The translations under genes and the position numbers were made by a program. The notes under the pieces were generated by a model that searched no databases, had not been told where the DNA came from, and saw only the letters and a program-made list of their open reading frames with translations. DNA of 64,000 bases, from assembly GCA_002633025.1 (NCBI GenBank), contig NMRB01001922.1:60460-124459 (forward strand), in the 5' to 3' direction. This document shows, one piece after another, positions 53,960 to 64,000 of the stretch (position 1 is the stretch's first letter; each line of letters opens with the position of its first letter). This DNA is from Notospermus geniculatus. Lineage: Eukaryota > Nemertea > Pilidiophora > Heteronemertea > Lineidae.

Positions 53960-55016
53960 GTGTCAGTTGTCCAACACACATGATCAGATTCCATTGTATG
54001 GAAGAAGTGAGGGGTTTTTGTACGAACGTGACGAGACTTACTTCAGCAGACCACAACAGATCATCCCGAAAAAAGACTCAATGGGGTGTTAGAAAACATG
54101 TAGTCACATGACTAACAACGTTCCGGACGTCGTGAAAATGATGAATATTGGTGTCCATCAGACGACATCATCTTCGAGTGTTTCCGGGCAGGGTTCAAAG
54201 TTCATGACCATCTGGTCTAAAATGCAACCTGGATTTTGCTCTGTGCGACCAAAAAATTTGATGTCCCAATGCATTTTGTATTGTGTGCGACTTGATTTTT
54301 TGGCCTGTTCAACCAAAATCTGCTTTTTCAGAATATGAACTTTGATCCCTGCCGGGGATGCGCTGGATTTTGTAATGACGTAATATGACGTCCTACCCAG
54401 CTAATGGGTTAAAACGCCCTCTGATCTCTTTAAGTATTAAAGAAGACAGGGTGAGGATTTCGTTTTTGATTCAGCATTCAACACGGTTCAATATTTCATT
54501 TGGAGAACTCTCCGGCATTTTCTTATTATTTAAAGAGAAATACCAGCTCCTGTCCATACAAATCTGTAACACCTGATAACGAGAAGCTTCGCAGACGTAA
54601 ATGTTCGGATGAGCACGTTATCATCACATTGCAGCCCACAAAAAACAAGTTGTCCAACAAACATCACGGCAAGCAATAAAGGTCATTCCCCGGTCAAAAA
54701 AATGATACTTTCTCTCTGCAGGGAAAGAAAAAGTCGACATCAAAAGAATCGTGGGAAAAACTTGTTTTGGTCCAGTTGGTAATGGCAAGTAATCTCATGA
54801 TGGTTTTTCACATAAATAACACAGTATCCCGCCTTTTGGAGGCTGCCAGGGAAACAGGATACGGTAGTTGAGTTATTTCTAGAGAACGTGACACAAAAAC
54901 AAACCCAGGAGATGTCTTTCTTTAAACGTTATTTCAGGAGTGCAAGAGCCAACTTGGGGCATTTAGTTGATTTTTTATTTTCTGCTAATTCGAGAATCGT
55001 CTGTAACACTTCACTA
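53960..55016. other. Intergenic, nothing recognised
   Basis: No supported feature. Confidence 0.35.
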
Positions 55017-55249
55017 AAGCATGGCGCACACGAGCGACTAAAATGCAACCACCGATGCGACTACTAGGTCGCATGCGATAATTACCTTTGAGGTCGATCA
55101 GTGATGTCATCTGCGACATCGCGGATCTTCCAGTGAAGCATTTGTCGCAAACGAGTCAAAAAAAAACTAAAAAAACTAAAAATATGTTCAGTCGCTCCTG
55201 TAGTCGCAAGGCTAATCGCCTAGAAAATCGCTCGTGTGCGCCATGCTTA
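55017..55249. mobile_element. MITE with AGCATGGCGCACACGAGCGA ends
   Basis: AGCATGGCGCACACGAGCGA at the left and its inverse TCGCTCGTGTGCGCCATGCT at the right, next to TA or TTA. The interior repeats GTCGCA words in both orientations. Confidence 0.8.
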
Positions 55250-55350
55250 ACAAAACGTTAGTGACCGAAGAAATTATAGTTCAATCAAACTATTTTGGGT
55301 AATTTACACAATGTAGGAGGAAACCGGATCCCAGAGAAAACATATGACAT

Positions 55351-55439
55351 CCTCCCATAGCAGGGCTTGATTTGCTTCATACAATTGCAAATAGTGGATG
55401 AAGAGGTGGAAGGTAAAAAACCCTGCTGTGGAAGGATGA
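55351..55439. mobile_element. CCTCCCATAGCAGGG foldback, copy 2
   Basis: ATCCTCCCATAGCAGGG and CCCTGCTGTGGAAGGATG are inverted; same family as 51949 and 59582. Confidence 0.75.
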
Positions 55440-55495
55440 CCTATGATGTTGAAGAGAAATTGCCTTCTCTGCCCTTTCTGCCATATAGCAGAACC

Positions 55496-55738
55496 GGGGC
55501 CGGATCCAGGATTGACAGAAAGGAGGGCGACGTAGCTCGACGTAGGCGACAAGCACCCAAAGTGTGAAACCCAAATGGGGGCTCTCCCCCAGAAAAATTT
55601 GACAATTTCTCCTGCTTTAGATGCATTTTCCTGGCAAAATACTTGATTTTTTATCTGATTAATTTTTTCTTGCTAAAAAAATCATTGCTCTGCCAAAAAT
55701 AGGGGGCATATGCCCCCGCACCCCCTGGATCCGGGCCT
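55496..55738. mobile_element. 243-bp MITE with GGGCCGGATCCAGG ends
   Basis: GGGGCCGGATCCAGG at the left and CCCTGGATCCGGGCC at the right are inverted. Terminal form resembles hAT elements; no target duplication is evident. Confidence 0.75.
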
Positions 55739-55744
55739 GAGAAC

Positions 55745-55815
55745 GACCAGGGAATGAACCCGTGACCTCTTGCTGACAAGTACAGTTGTTACACTAAGCC
55801 AGCTCGGCAACCAAG
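55745..55815 (-). repeat. tRNA-like segment, SINE head
   Basis: On the minus strand GCTGGCTTAGTGTAACAAC, then GTCAGCAAGAGG, then CACGGGTTCATTCCCTGG give D-arm, anticodon-like and T-arm positions. The acceptor stem is absent. Confidence 0.55.
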
Positions 55816-57401
55816 AGACTTGACAAGAAGCAGTTAAATCTCAGCAACATGCTGAATCCGCCAGCAGAAAATAAAAGCTGGCGACATTTAACTATTTCTT
55901 TTATTCTGCCATCGAGCGACGGCGGCAAGGATGAAGGAAAAAATTGTTTAAGTTCATGGTGGAATTCTGTGCATGATTCTCATAAATGCCAAGAATGCCC
56001 ACTTTAAAAATCGGTCATTATTCTCCGACATTTTCTGAATGCCAATTGTGTTTGATGACCGTTGTCATGGTTACAAGCCCAGCAGCGATTTCCACGCCAG
56101 AAAGTCTGGACACGAGTTGATAAGCGTTCGAAACACGACCATGCGCAGCCGATATTGGTTGGAATACGATCGCCATCTGATCGAGAAAACAAGGCCCAAT
56201 CAGAACTTGTCAAATGAAAAAAAGACAGATCTCAACGCAAATTGACCAGTGATACCAAAATCAATACTTTTATAGACCACGGAAATGACGTGGGGGGGGG
56301 GATGATTTATAGGCGATAGCCTGACACATCTTGATAGCTGTTCTTAACAGATGTATCCTCAAACCTCACTTGATAAAGCTCCAAAGAAGTTCCTATTTAT
56401 CACTATCTACATAAGAGCCAAATAGCCCCCCTTGGTAATAACTTTCATGTGATGTCACAAGTAATAGAGAGGTTCTGCTATCCCGGTTCCAAGATCGCAA
56501 TAGCACTGACGTTATTGCCCAAGACTTGAAAAATTTTCTGGCACCTTGGTGCCTCGCCGGGCACCCTGCTTTTTGTAACTTTTCATTTCTTGGTGCCCGG
56601 GACTTTTTTGTGGGTGCACGGTGTGACATGTCTAGGTGCTATTTAATGATTCTGAAGAGGGTTGTTTGAGTTTTTTATGACGGGGGTTTAGTGCCCGGTC
56701 GGGCATGTTATATTATGTATATTATTGATTTTTGGTGCCCTAGTCGTCAGACAAGGTGCCAAGGTATTAACCCTGCCCTTTTTCTTAGTTTGCCCTGCCC
56801 TTTCACTGGCAAAGTTTGAAAGCCCTACTTTTCAAGTTTCTGGCGGAAACACCAACCCTGCAATATGTTTACGAGTATACAATACTTTGAGGCGTGCACA
56901 GGAAATGAATGACTTTCTTGTTCTCTCAGAGCGTCATAGACGGAGACATTTTTCTGATTTTTCAAAGAATGGCCACACCTCTAGCAAGAAGAATTTTTCA
57001 ACACAATCAGAAAAACGTTACCCTTCCCTCGCTAAAACTAACCTTTGGAACCTATTACCAGCTATGAAAAATACAATCTTGTCCTGAAAATTCTGGACTA
57101 GTTTTTCTACACTTTGTAAAGCAGCGCTTTCCCGGGTCTTTATAGCTTGGATGTTTTTTTAACAAGTCACAGAATCACGTTATTGTCACATTTTTCATCG
57201 CTCGCTCGCGCTGAGCGGCCAAGTTATCAGTACAATTGAGATCCAGGAAAAAATTAAAAGCATATTTGGCCCTTGGCTTTATTCTCATTTGGATCAGATT
57301 ATGACAAAAGTCTTTTTGTGGTTAGCGAGCCTGAGGATGGTTTCATTCTCAGATCAGATGTGATCCTGCTAATTGTATGGAACTGCTGCATGTCTGGCTA
57401 A
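55816..57401. other. Intergenic, nothing firm
   Basis: Local GGTGCC-rich words at 56530-56630 and 56735-56760 and a CTGGCGGAAACACCAACCCTG at about 56840 suggest fragments of a hAT-like element. There is a (G)9 run at about 56292. No gene is recognised. Confidence 0.4.
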
Positions 57402-57728
57402 GGGGCCGTCTCAAAAATTACACTGATGCCAAAAAAAAACGAAGTGACTTCATCTTTTCCCCTCCCCCCCCCCCTTGAATAGATGAAGTGGGCACTGGAC
57501 ATTGGCTTCATCCATGTAGGGCGGGAGGCATGGAAAGATGATAAAGAAAAACATGTGAAGGCACTAGTAAACCAAGAAAGCATAAAGAAGTCATTCTCCT
57601 GTAAAAAAGAGTGATGCCAATTTTTTCAAAAAAGATGAAGTGAGCTTCCCCAAATCGAGAACCCTCCCCTCCCCCCAGACGAAGTCACTTCGTCTTTTTT
57701 GGTATCAGAACAATTTTGAGATGGGCCC
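57402..57728. mobile_element. 327-bp MITE with GGGGCCGTCTCAAAAATTA ends
   Basis: Ends invert as GGGCCCATCTCAAAATTGTT. Arms of about 55 bp include ACGAAGTGACTTCATC, itself partly palindromic. Confidence 0.8.
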
Positions 57729-58009
57729 TAATAAAACTAGACTGTTTTGTATGGAATAATGCAGAGATGCAACTTTCTCGTCAATTTCTGTCTTCCTCTG
57801 TTCAATTTGATAGTTTGCCAGATTTTTTTACTTGGTTTTCATTAAATCTCATCATCATTTTTGTCGCGAATTCTTTGAACGTCATATCTTTGAGGCAATT
57901 AACAGTTGCATATAGTTCTTTGGATGGCACTCAAAGGTTAAAACAAAGTTTAAAACTAAGTTCCTTGTGGACGTTTCGCCCACTCTTTCGGTATGGCGTT
58001 TTCAACGCA

Positions 58010-58135
58010 CATTGGGTCATATGAATAAAGACTAGCAAATGCTTTTACTTGGGTTTTGCAGTACAAATGCACTACGGTATCCTGTACAAATCTGAAGTAA
58101 AGGCATTTGCTAGATTTTATTCATATCACCCATTG
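58010..58135. mobile_element. 126-bp MITE with CATTGGGTCATATGAATA ends
   Basis: Arms of about 42 bp, CATTGGGTCATATGAATAAA to TTTTACTT, are inverted around TTGCAGTACAAATGC. A half copy is at 49276, and a related fragment is near 39465-39535. Confidence 0.8.
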
Positions 58136-58869
58136 TCGATTTTACGAACTCCCAGATATTATGAACCCAACGTCTGGCTCCCAAAATTTCATGACATGTA
58201 TGTAAATCCTCGCTATTATCAGGGGTTTAGTTAACATTTTTGGACAGGAATACATGACTTCCTTAACCCAAAAATCAGGAAGTATTGGGGCTTTTCTTGG
58301 AAATCTAAAATGTACTTCATAAGCTTAAATACATTAGAAGTTTAAAATTGTTTGGAAGTACTTGATTTCCTGGAGCCTAAAATTCGGAAGTATATCAATT
58401 GACTTCCGTGACTTCCAAACTCCCTCTAACTAAACCCCTGTATTATGAACTCTGCATTAGTACGAACTTAACCTTTGGACCCCGAAGGGTTCGTAATAGC
58501 GAGGGGGGACTGTACGTTTATAAATTGCAAAAGAAAGTCAAACAATAGTTACAAGCACTCTCGCAAAACTTTCCACTTTTCCAGCGACGAAAATGGCTGC
58601 AGGAAAGAGCAGTGTTGGAGGAGTTAAGCTGCTATTTTGAGATGAGTAACAAAGGCCTACCGGTGGATTCATTGTCAGCAAACCAACTGACGCATACGTC
58701 ATTCTTTGGAACAGAAGCAGAGAGCTGTATCGCCTCATTTCACAAAACTAACAGAAGGCAATGTTTTGGTAAATAAATACCAAGTCCCCTGGAACATTTT
58801 TAAAAGGGTTCAGCACTTTTTGTTCCCATAGAAACCGGTACACAAATGCCAGGGCCCAGTTGTTCAAAA
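58136..58869. other. Intergenic with a pogo/Tigger-like end
   Basis: 58437-58515 (GTACGAACTTAACCTTTGGA, CGAAGGGTTCGTAATAGCGA, GGGGGGACTGTAC) is a terminal sequence inverted relative to 32764-32850. No other feature. Confidence 0.5.
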
Positions 58870-59528
58870 TTAAAGGGACATTATCATTAGCGAATTAATG
58901 TAGCCCGATCCTTTCAATAAACTTCATTATAACAAATTTTGCAGTTGAACCACCCTTTCTTACTTTAGCTAACATTAATGTTGGCTAATTTGTACCTCAG
59001 GTTTAGCGCCGATGGAGGCAGCCATTGCGTAATGTGATATGACATAGCTCCGGCTCACTTGTTTACGCCACGGTGACGCCACGACGTCACTCATCGGCCT
59101 TTAACCTCAGATTTGTGCAAAAAATGGTAGAAATGGCATCCGATTTCAGTTTTTTTACTGTGTCTCCAATTTGTACTGCCTGCAGGTTCCTCACGTATCC
59201 TTCGTCACTGAAATGGTTACTGCACAAGCGATATTTGTCGCCATTTCTACCTCGCTCCACCACGTCCACTGCTCTAACGACGTGACGTGACTATGGTCAC
59301 CGTGAGCCGGTGCTACATCATAATGTCGCGAGATTTATTGCGAGGCCTGGAAAAAAGCGTCTGCTGCCAGGAGAATGGCTGCCCCCACTCGAGGAAAACA
59401 ACCTTATTCAAAGTCAAATTTTTCAGTGGTGTATTGGGGAATTGTCTTGTACTTTGTATTATCACTACAAATGAACCATGCAGAATGTACTTAGGTCACG
59501 TTTAAACGCTATGGTAATGTTCCTTTAA
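58870..59528. mobile_element. 659-bp element with TTAA ends (piggyBac-like)
   Basis: TTAAAGGGACATTATCATTA and the inverse TGGTAATGTTCCTTTAA end on TTAA. The interior (for example ACCTCAGATTTGTGC) is non-coding on the frames I could read. Terminal AGGGA is like the element at 1108. Confidence 0.7.
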
Positions 59529-59581
59529 CGTTGGCGCAACGCTGGGCTGATCATTCTTGACGTCAGTGGCAACTTGCACAT

Positions 59582-59687
59582 CGCATCCTCCCAAAGCAGG
59601 GGTTTTTACCTCGCTCCTCTTCATCCACGAGTGTACATGTACATGTATAAAGAGGAGTGAGACCAAAGCCCTGCTATGGGAGGATGG
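59582..59687. mobile_element. CCTCCCAAAGCAGGG foldback, copy 3
   Basis: GCATCCTCCCAAAGCAGGG at the left and CCCTGCTATGGGAGGATG at the right with inner CGCTCCTCTTCAT arms and an ACATGTACATGTA centre. Confidence 0.8.
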
Positions 59688-59705
59688 TACATCAAGGTGT
59701 AGGAG

Positions 59706-60100
59706 GAAACCATTTTGGTTCCCGAAGCCACCACTAGGGCTAGAAGGCTTCGGCACTGGCTGCCATCTTTGCGGCATAAAAGTTGTCGCGGATCTATTTA
59801 TAGATCATTATGTTGACATCATGGGTTATTTTTAGAATGGGGTACCCGTAGCCATGTGGGTGCTAAATGTAATCGAACATGCCGTATTGCGCAGAATGGC
59901 AACACCGAGGACGTTTCTTGATGAGAATGTTTGTATGTCTTGCAGATCTGTAACAAAAGCTCAAAATCATCCCCGTTTTTTAGACCGGGGAGAATGGAAT
60001 TTTACGGGAAAATGGACTCCTACAATGACGTCAGCAATGAAATGGCAGCCAGAACTGAAGCCTTCTAGCCCTAGCGGCGGCTTCGGGAACCAAAACGGGA
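59706..60100. mobile_element. Foldback element, TTTTGGTTCCCGAAGCC arms
   Basis: About 60-bp arms: TTTTGGTTCCCGAAGCC, CTAGGGCTAGAAGGCTTC and GGCTGCCAT at the left match the inverse at 60038-60096. Confidence 0.75.
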
Positions 60101-60611
60101 GGAAACGGGACCCTGAATGAGGACATCCAATTCAGCAACAAGATACGTCCCCTCTTCTACCACAGGGTGGATTCAACATGTTCAATGCAGAACCATCATC
60201 AGCTGCAACTTGGAAACCCCGTCGATTTTACAGTTTCATTCTTTATCATATTTCCATTATATTTCTTTTGAAAGAGATTTTCTGATGGGTAAACCCAAAT
60301 ATATTGACATCTTGACAGAAGCAACAAATTTTCCATCAAAATCTCTTCCTACGAGAGCTGGGAATCAATCAAATCCTTTGAACTAGCATATCAGAGCTGT
60401 TCATATTGGTTCACAGAGTAAATAACCCCATCCAATATCCAGACACAAGAGATATCGCCATTTCATAAATCACTGATTTCATGACACGCTGGATTACTCC
60501 GACGTTTGCTAGCACACCAATATATAACTTGATGAGAGGTTGACATGAAGAGACACCTGGTGGAAAATGGATGAACTAATGTCCACATGAATGGGAGGTG
60601 GTGGCAATCTC
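60101..60611. other. Intergenic, nothing recognised
   Basis: No supported feature. Confidence 0.35.
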
Positions 60612-61006
60612 AACCCCAGAGATTCGTTACGGTTGAAGGTCGCTCCACTAATCTCTGGGGACGGCTACGGACTACTTTGGGATTTCCAAGGCATTGTGCG
60701 TGACACACGGCGCATGAATATATACTAATTTTTGACCGTTTCACCTCAAGTTTATATGGTGCGCCAAGTAGTGCTTTGCTTTTTCCTTAATAAATACAAC
60801 AGATCTCTCATAAAAACCTTCCCAAGGACATTTTTTGTGTTTAATATTTTATACTCAAATTATTTCAATGCATCTGTGGTCTAAAATCGGTCTAAAATAG
60901 CACGATGCCACAAATCACACGTAAAGCATGAAATGAGCCAGCCGCCGCCAGAGATTAGTGGAGCGACCTTTAACCTCGGCCCGAGCCTAACGAATCTCTG
61001 GGTACG
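60612..61006. mobile_element. Foldback element, CCAGAGATTCGTTA arms
   Basis: Arms at 60612-60665 and 60948-61006 pair (AGAGATTCGTTA, AAGGTCGCTCCACTAATCTC). Each arm itself has AGAGATT at both ends, so inner hairpins form. Confidence 0.7.
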
Positions 61007-61319
61007 AGATTGAGGTGGTGCGTCACTGGGCTGAGGCAGATGAAGGCTTGGCTGGAGTGCCCATGAGAAGGTGGGCTTTTGGCAGGGGCCCAGCACCTCC
61101 CTATTCCAACAACGGTTGCGAAGGGTACAGTAAACAGAGATAGTGGCCTTTCGTGAAACAAGTGTTCATTGGCCTGCCATTTCTGGGCTTAGAAGAGGTT
61201 TTAGGCCACTAGCTGGCAGGCAAATTGGCAGAGATGGATATGGAGCCGGTGCTCCTGCTGGAAAAAAATACAACAAAAACGACCATGAATCAAGTGAAAT
61301 AATTTCAAAGTTTTCCTAC
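61007..61319. other. Downstream side of PCCB exons, no further exon recognised
   Basis: I looked for the exon that should follow the GPDVVK exon on the minus strand (expected ELGGA and THTTMSG-like sequence) and did not find it here or further left by eye. Confidence 0.4.
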
Positions 61320-61361
61320 CTTAACCACATCCGGTCCGGTGATGAACATATAAGATGAGTC
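61320..61361 (-). CDS. PCCB: PCCB exon (DSSYMFITGPDVVK)
   Basis: A 42-bp, 14-codon exon with acceptor CTCCTTCCAG and donor GTAGGAAAAC; phase 0 at both ends. It translates to DSSYMFITGPDVVK, a near copy of the animal PCCB segment DTSYLFITGPDVVK. This gene encodes the carboxyltransferase (beta) subunit of mitochondrial propionyl-CoA carboxylase. The biotin enzyme makes methylmalonyl-CoA from propionyl-CoA in the matrix, during breakdown of odd-chain fats and some amino acids. It is the last exon I can recognise in the 3' direction. Confidence 0.93.
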
Positions 61362-61587
61362 CTGGAAGGAGATAAAATAAAGTAGGCCAATTAATGAACT
61401 GACATTAAAAAGAAGACAGAAGACCAGAGTGATCCTCGATAAACACGGGCCAGAGGGCTTTTTTGTCACCAACAGAACTTTTGTACACAATGACAGTCAC
61501 TCTCACCTCAAATCCCATCATTTGTGCTTCACTTCAATGGTTCATCATTATCCTTGTGCCCTTCAAAAGGGTCATTTTTGAAATTTA

Positions 61588-62033
<446 letters not shown>

Positions 62034-62167
62034 GTCACGCACTGCTTCATTTTGGAACCTTCCATCTTTCCATACCCTAAACAAATTCAACCCAAGGGCA
62101 AGGCATGAACAACCACACCATCAAAACAATAATTTCTACCAATAGCTGACTTCTACAGAAGACCCCT

Positions 62168-62286
62168 GGGCCCATATTCATAAAACCTTGCTAGCTTACT
62201 TGGCTGCTAGTTGTGTACATTGGTCTGTACAAACTAGGCACTTTAGCAGGCAGCTAAGCCTAGTGGGGTTTTATGAATATGGGTCC
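62168..62286. mobile_element. 119-bp MITE with GGGCCCATATTCATAAAA ends, in a PCCB intron
   Basis: Same family as 33374-33492: same length, and the interior GCTGCTAGTTGTGTACATTG is shared. Inverted end ATGAATATGGGTCC. Confidence 0.85.
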
Positions 62287-62380
62287 TGTAGTATAACTCT
62301 TCAAAGCTGGTGAACAGGTGCACAGAAACCTTCACATTTCACAAAGCCTGATACCAGCTGCACTGACTTTCTCTACTTAC

Positions 62381-62494
62381 TTGGAAGATGTCTGCGTAAC
62401 CAGCCAAGGATGCCACACCTTCCTGAATCCTGGCCCCACCTGAATCATTCAGACCGATCAGGGGAGCCCCAACCAGCATGGCTTGATCCATCAC
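62381..62494 (-). CDS. PCCB: PCCB exon (VMDQAML to GYADIFQ)
   Basis: 114 bp, 38 codons, phase 0, acceptor CTCCCTAG, donor GTAAGTAG. It contains [13 protein letters not shown], the conserved acyl-CoA-binding segment of PCC-type beta subunits, and SLAGYADIF. It joins in frame to the upstream ARKICK exon and the downstream RNVMASG exon. Confidence 0.95.
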
Positions 62495-62689
62495 CTAGGG
62501 AGACAAAGACATGGTGTAACAGTTCACCTCAAATTGCCCTGGCGAAGAATTTATGACCAGGATGCGTGAAATTGAAAGAGCGTGACAAAACCTAAAATCT
62601 GTTACACAGATAAGTCTCTTAGATTACAAAGCGGCAAATTTCAGTTGCCCCTTTATTTCTTCACAGTGGTAATCATGTGGCAGTTGAAA

Positions 62690-63035
62690 AAGCCGAGGGT
62701 CCAAGCCCGAATTTTGGACCTGGGACCTCACGCTTCAAAGTCAAACACTCTACCAACTGAGCTAAAGGGAATAATTTCCCGGGCTTGTCTGAGCGCTGAC
62801 ACTATTACAAACTTCCCCTCCTTGGGAAGTTGTGTCCCCACAACTGCTTCAGGGCTCCATCCGCTAGGGATTTAATCAACTACAGGCACTTTTCCAGCAT
62901 CTGTAAATGCCTCCAACCACGTTGGGCGCCAATGTAGCAGTTGAAAAAGCCAAGGGTCCGAGGCCGAGTTTTGAACCCGGGATCACACGCTTCAAAGTCG
63001 AACGCTTTACCGACTCAGCTAAAAGGAATTTCCCG
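62690..63035 (-). mobile_element. tRNA-derived SINE, type 3, two copies in a PCCB intron
   Basis: Minus-strand heads at about 62693-62775 and 62945-63030 show TAGCTSAGTYGGTARAG and a GATCCCGGGTTCAAAACTCG or worn B-box, with CGACTTTGAAGCG in the anticodon region. A third copy at 63546-63637 is the duplicate described below. Confidence 0.75.
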
Positions 63036-63189
63036 GTAGCCTGGGCTTGTAGGAGCGCTGACACTCTTACAATCACATACAAGCCCTTCTGTTCAATGAT
63101 TTTGGAATTAAGTTGAATGGTGCAACCAGTCCGAGATCCTACCTTACAGATCTTTCTGGCATGGGCATAGGATAAACTGCCGCCGAACA
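62943..63189. repeat. 247-bp duplicated block, copy 1 (assembly overlap suspected)
   Basis: Near identical to 63543-63789, including intron, SINE and exon sequence. It stops dead at a single N (63190) inside the exon. Confidence 0.9.
63143..63189 (-). pseudogene. PCCB: Duplicate of PCCB exon, cut at the N
   Basis: 47 of 57 bases of the exon at 63743-63799, with an intact donor but no acceptor, since the sequence ends at N 63190. The first codons (DFT and part of V) are missing. Best explained as an unmerged contig end; a real partial duplication is less likely. Confidence 0.85.
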
Positions 63190-63190
63190 N

Positions 63191-63547
63191 AACTTTGACC
63201 TCTGTGACCTTGAAAAGTAGGTCAAATCAAAAACCCGTTATATATGTTATGTATCCTTATTAGCTACACCTATGATAAAAATTTGGAGATGATCTAGTCA
63301 TTAGTTCAGGAGTTATTGCACTTTTTGTGTTTTTGGTTTCCGCCACCTGGTGGCCAAACTGAGAGTCGAATCGGACCAAAACTTGGTGTCGTGGGTCATC
63401 TGACCTAGGGGTATATATGTACCAAGTTTCAGATCAATAGCTCCAGCGGTTACGAAACGTGCCCTGCTAACGGACCACGACGGACGACGGACGACGACGG
63501 ACGACGGACGCTGCACCATCGTAATAGCTCACCCCAGTGAGCTAAAA
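63191..63547 (+). mobile_element. Hairpin-ended repeat, element C (5' truncated)
   Basis: Shares AACTTTGACCTCTGTGACCT, GTTATGTATCC and ATGATAAAAATTTG with elements A and B. It ends in GACGGACGACGGACG repeats and GCTCACCCCAGTGAGCTAAAA, again a hairpin followed by TAAAA. It begins at the N, so its 5' part is missing. Confidence 0.8.
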
Positions 63548-63789
63548 AGCCAAGGGTCCGAGGCCGAGTTTTGAACCCGGGATCACACGCTTCAAAGTCG
63601 AACGCTTTACCGACTCAGCTAAAAGGAATTTCCCGGTAGCCTGGGCTTGTAGGAGCGCTGACACTCTTACAATCACATACAAGCCCTTCTGTTCAATGAT
63701 TTTGGAATTAAGTTGAATGGTGCAACCAGTCCGAGATCCTACCTTACAGATCTTTCTGGCATGGGCATAGGATAAACTGCCGCCGAACA
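63543..63789. repeat. 247-bp duplicated block, copy 2
   Basis: Second copy of 62943-63189. It continues into the complete exon and its acceptor, so this is the copy to keep for the gene model. Confidence 0.9.
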
Positions 63790-63799
63790 CAGTGAAATC
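63743..63799 (-). CDS. PCCB: PCCB exon (DFTVFGGSLSYAHARKICK)
   Basis: 57 bp, 19 codons, phase 0, acceptor TTGATTCCAG, donor GTAGGATCTC. The sequence matches the conserved DFTVFGGSLS..HA.KICK of PCCB. Confidence 0.95.
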
Positions 63800-63980
63800 C
63801 TGGAATCAAATGGTTATCCAAATGAATAACAGAATTTCAACTGACTCCTTTACTCATATCAAAATGGTAAAAACAACAGGTTATCGGGGAAATATGTTGA
63901 GCTCAAAGCAAAATGCTCCACACTCGTTGATGGCGAACCACTTGATGCTGATTCATGAATCTGATTCAACATGAGCCTAC

Positions 63981-64000
63981 CTGGCTGAAGACAAAACAAG
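63981..64000 (-). CDS. PCCB: PCCB exon, 3' end only (CFVFSQ), runs off the window
   Basis: The last 20 bases of the window, read on the minus strand, give CFVFSQ followed by donor GTAGGCTC. PCCB has VYVFSQ immediately before DFTVFGG, and the phase (0) agrees. The remainder of this exon and the 5' part of the gene lie beyond 64000. Confidence 0.8.

Overview
The window is eukaryotic and almost certainly from a marine invertebrate animal. It has GT-AG introns, an animal-type class A receptor (leucine-rich-repeat family), a mitochondrial propionyl-CoA carboxylase gene split into short exons, tRNA-derived SINEs and very many short inverted-repeat DNA transposons. Clade cannot be fixed from sequence alone: the ACATGTA-rich microsatellites and a GRL101-like receptor fit a mollusc, another lophotrochozoan, an echinoderm, a hemichordate or an amphioxus. 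There is one 329-base N gap and four single-N seams, so this is a draft scaffold.

Only two genes are well supported. The first, on the plus strand at about 8.35-14.8 kb, encodes a large receptor. Its order is signal peptide, cysteine-rich N-terminal region, two C-type-lectin-like domains, a row of LDL-receptor class A modules, leucine-rich repeats and a seven-helix LGR-type membrane domain. The exon carrying the second half of the first lectin domain is present twice in tandem, about 98% identical and with phase-0 borders. The second gene, on the minus strand at about 61.3-64.0 kb, is the middle of PCCB (propionyl-CoA carboxylase beta). One of its exons is repeated in what looks like an unmerged contig overlap caused by a repeat present in only one haplotype. 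Smaller coding-like remnants lie at 0.55, 15.5, 19.7, 20.5, 24.2 and 53.6 kb; they look like duplicated or decayed exons of unidentified or transposon-derived genes.

Most of the rest is mobile and repetitive DNA. At 4.2-7.8 kb and 18.0-19.1 kb lie copies of an unusual foldback family. Its long inverted arms are built almost wholly from near-palindromic AAAACYTAKWTTTT words around a roughly 160-bp unique core, and one intact copy has a perfect 8-bp target duplication. The 4.9-7.8 kb region is a four-level nest of insertions. Other families include: MITEs with TTAA, TA, 8-bp or 9-bp target sites; a group with different interiors but shared GGGCC...TTCATAAA-like ends; at least three tRNA-derived SINE types; 1-kb elements ending in a hairpin plus CTAA; and minisatellites of 30, 34, 41, 68 and about 146 bp (28.8-31 kb, 37 kb, 41-45 kb and the receptor 3' end). 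Between 25 and 61 kb I see no confident gene.
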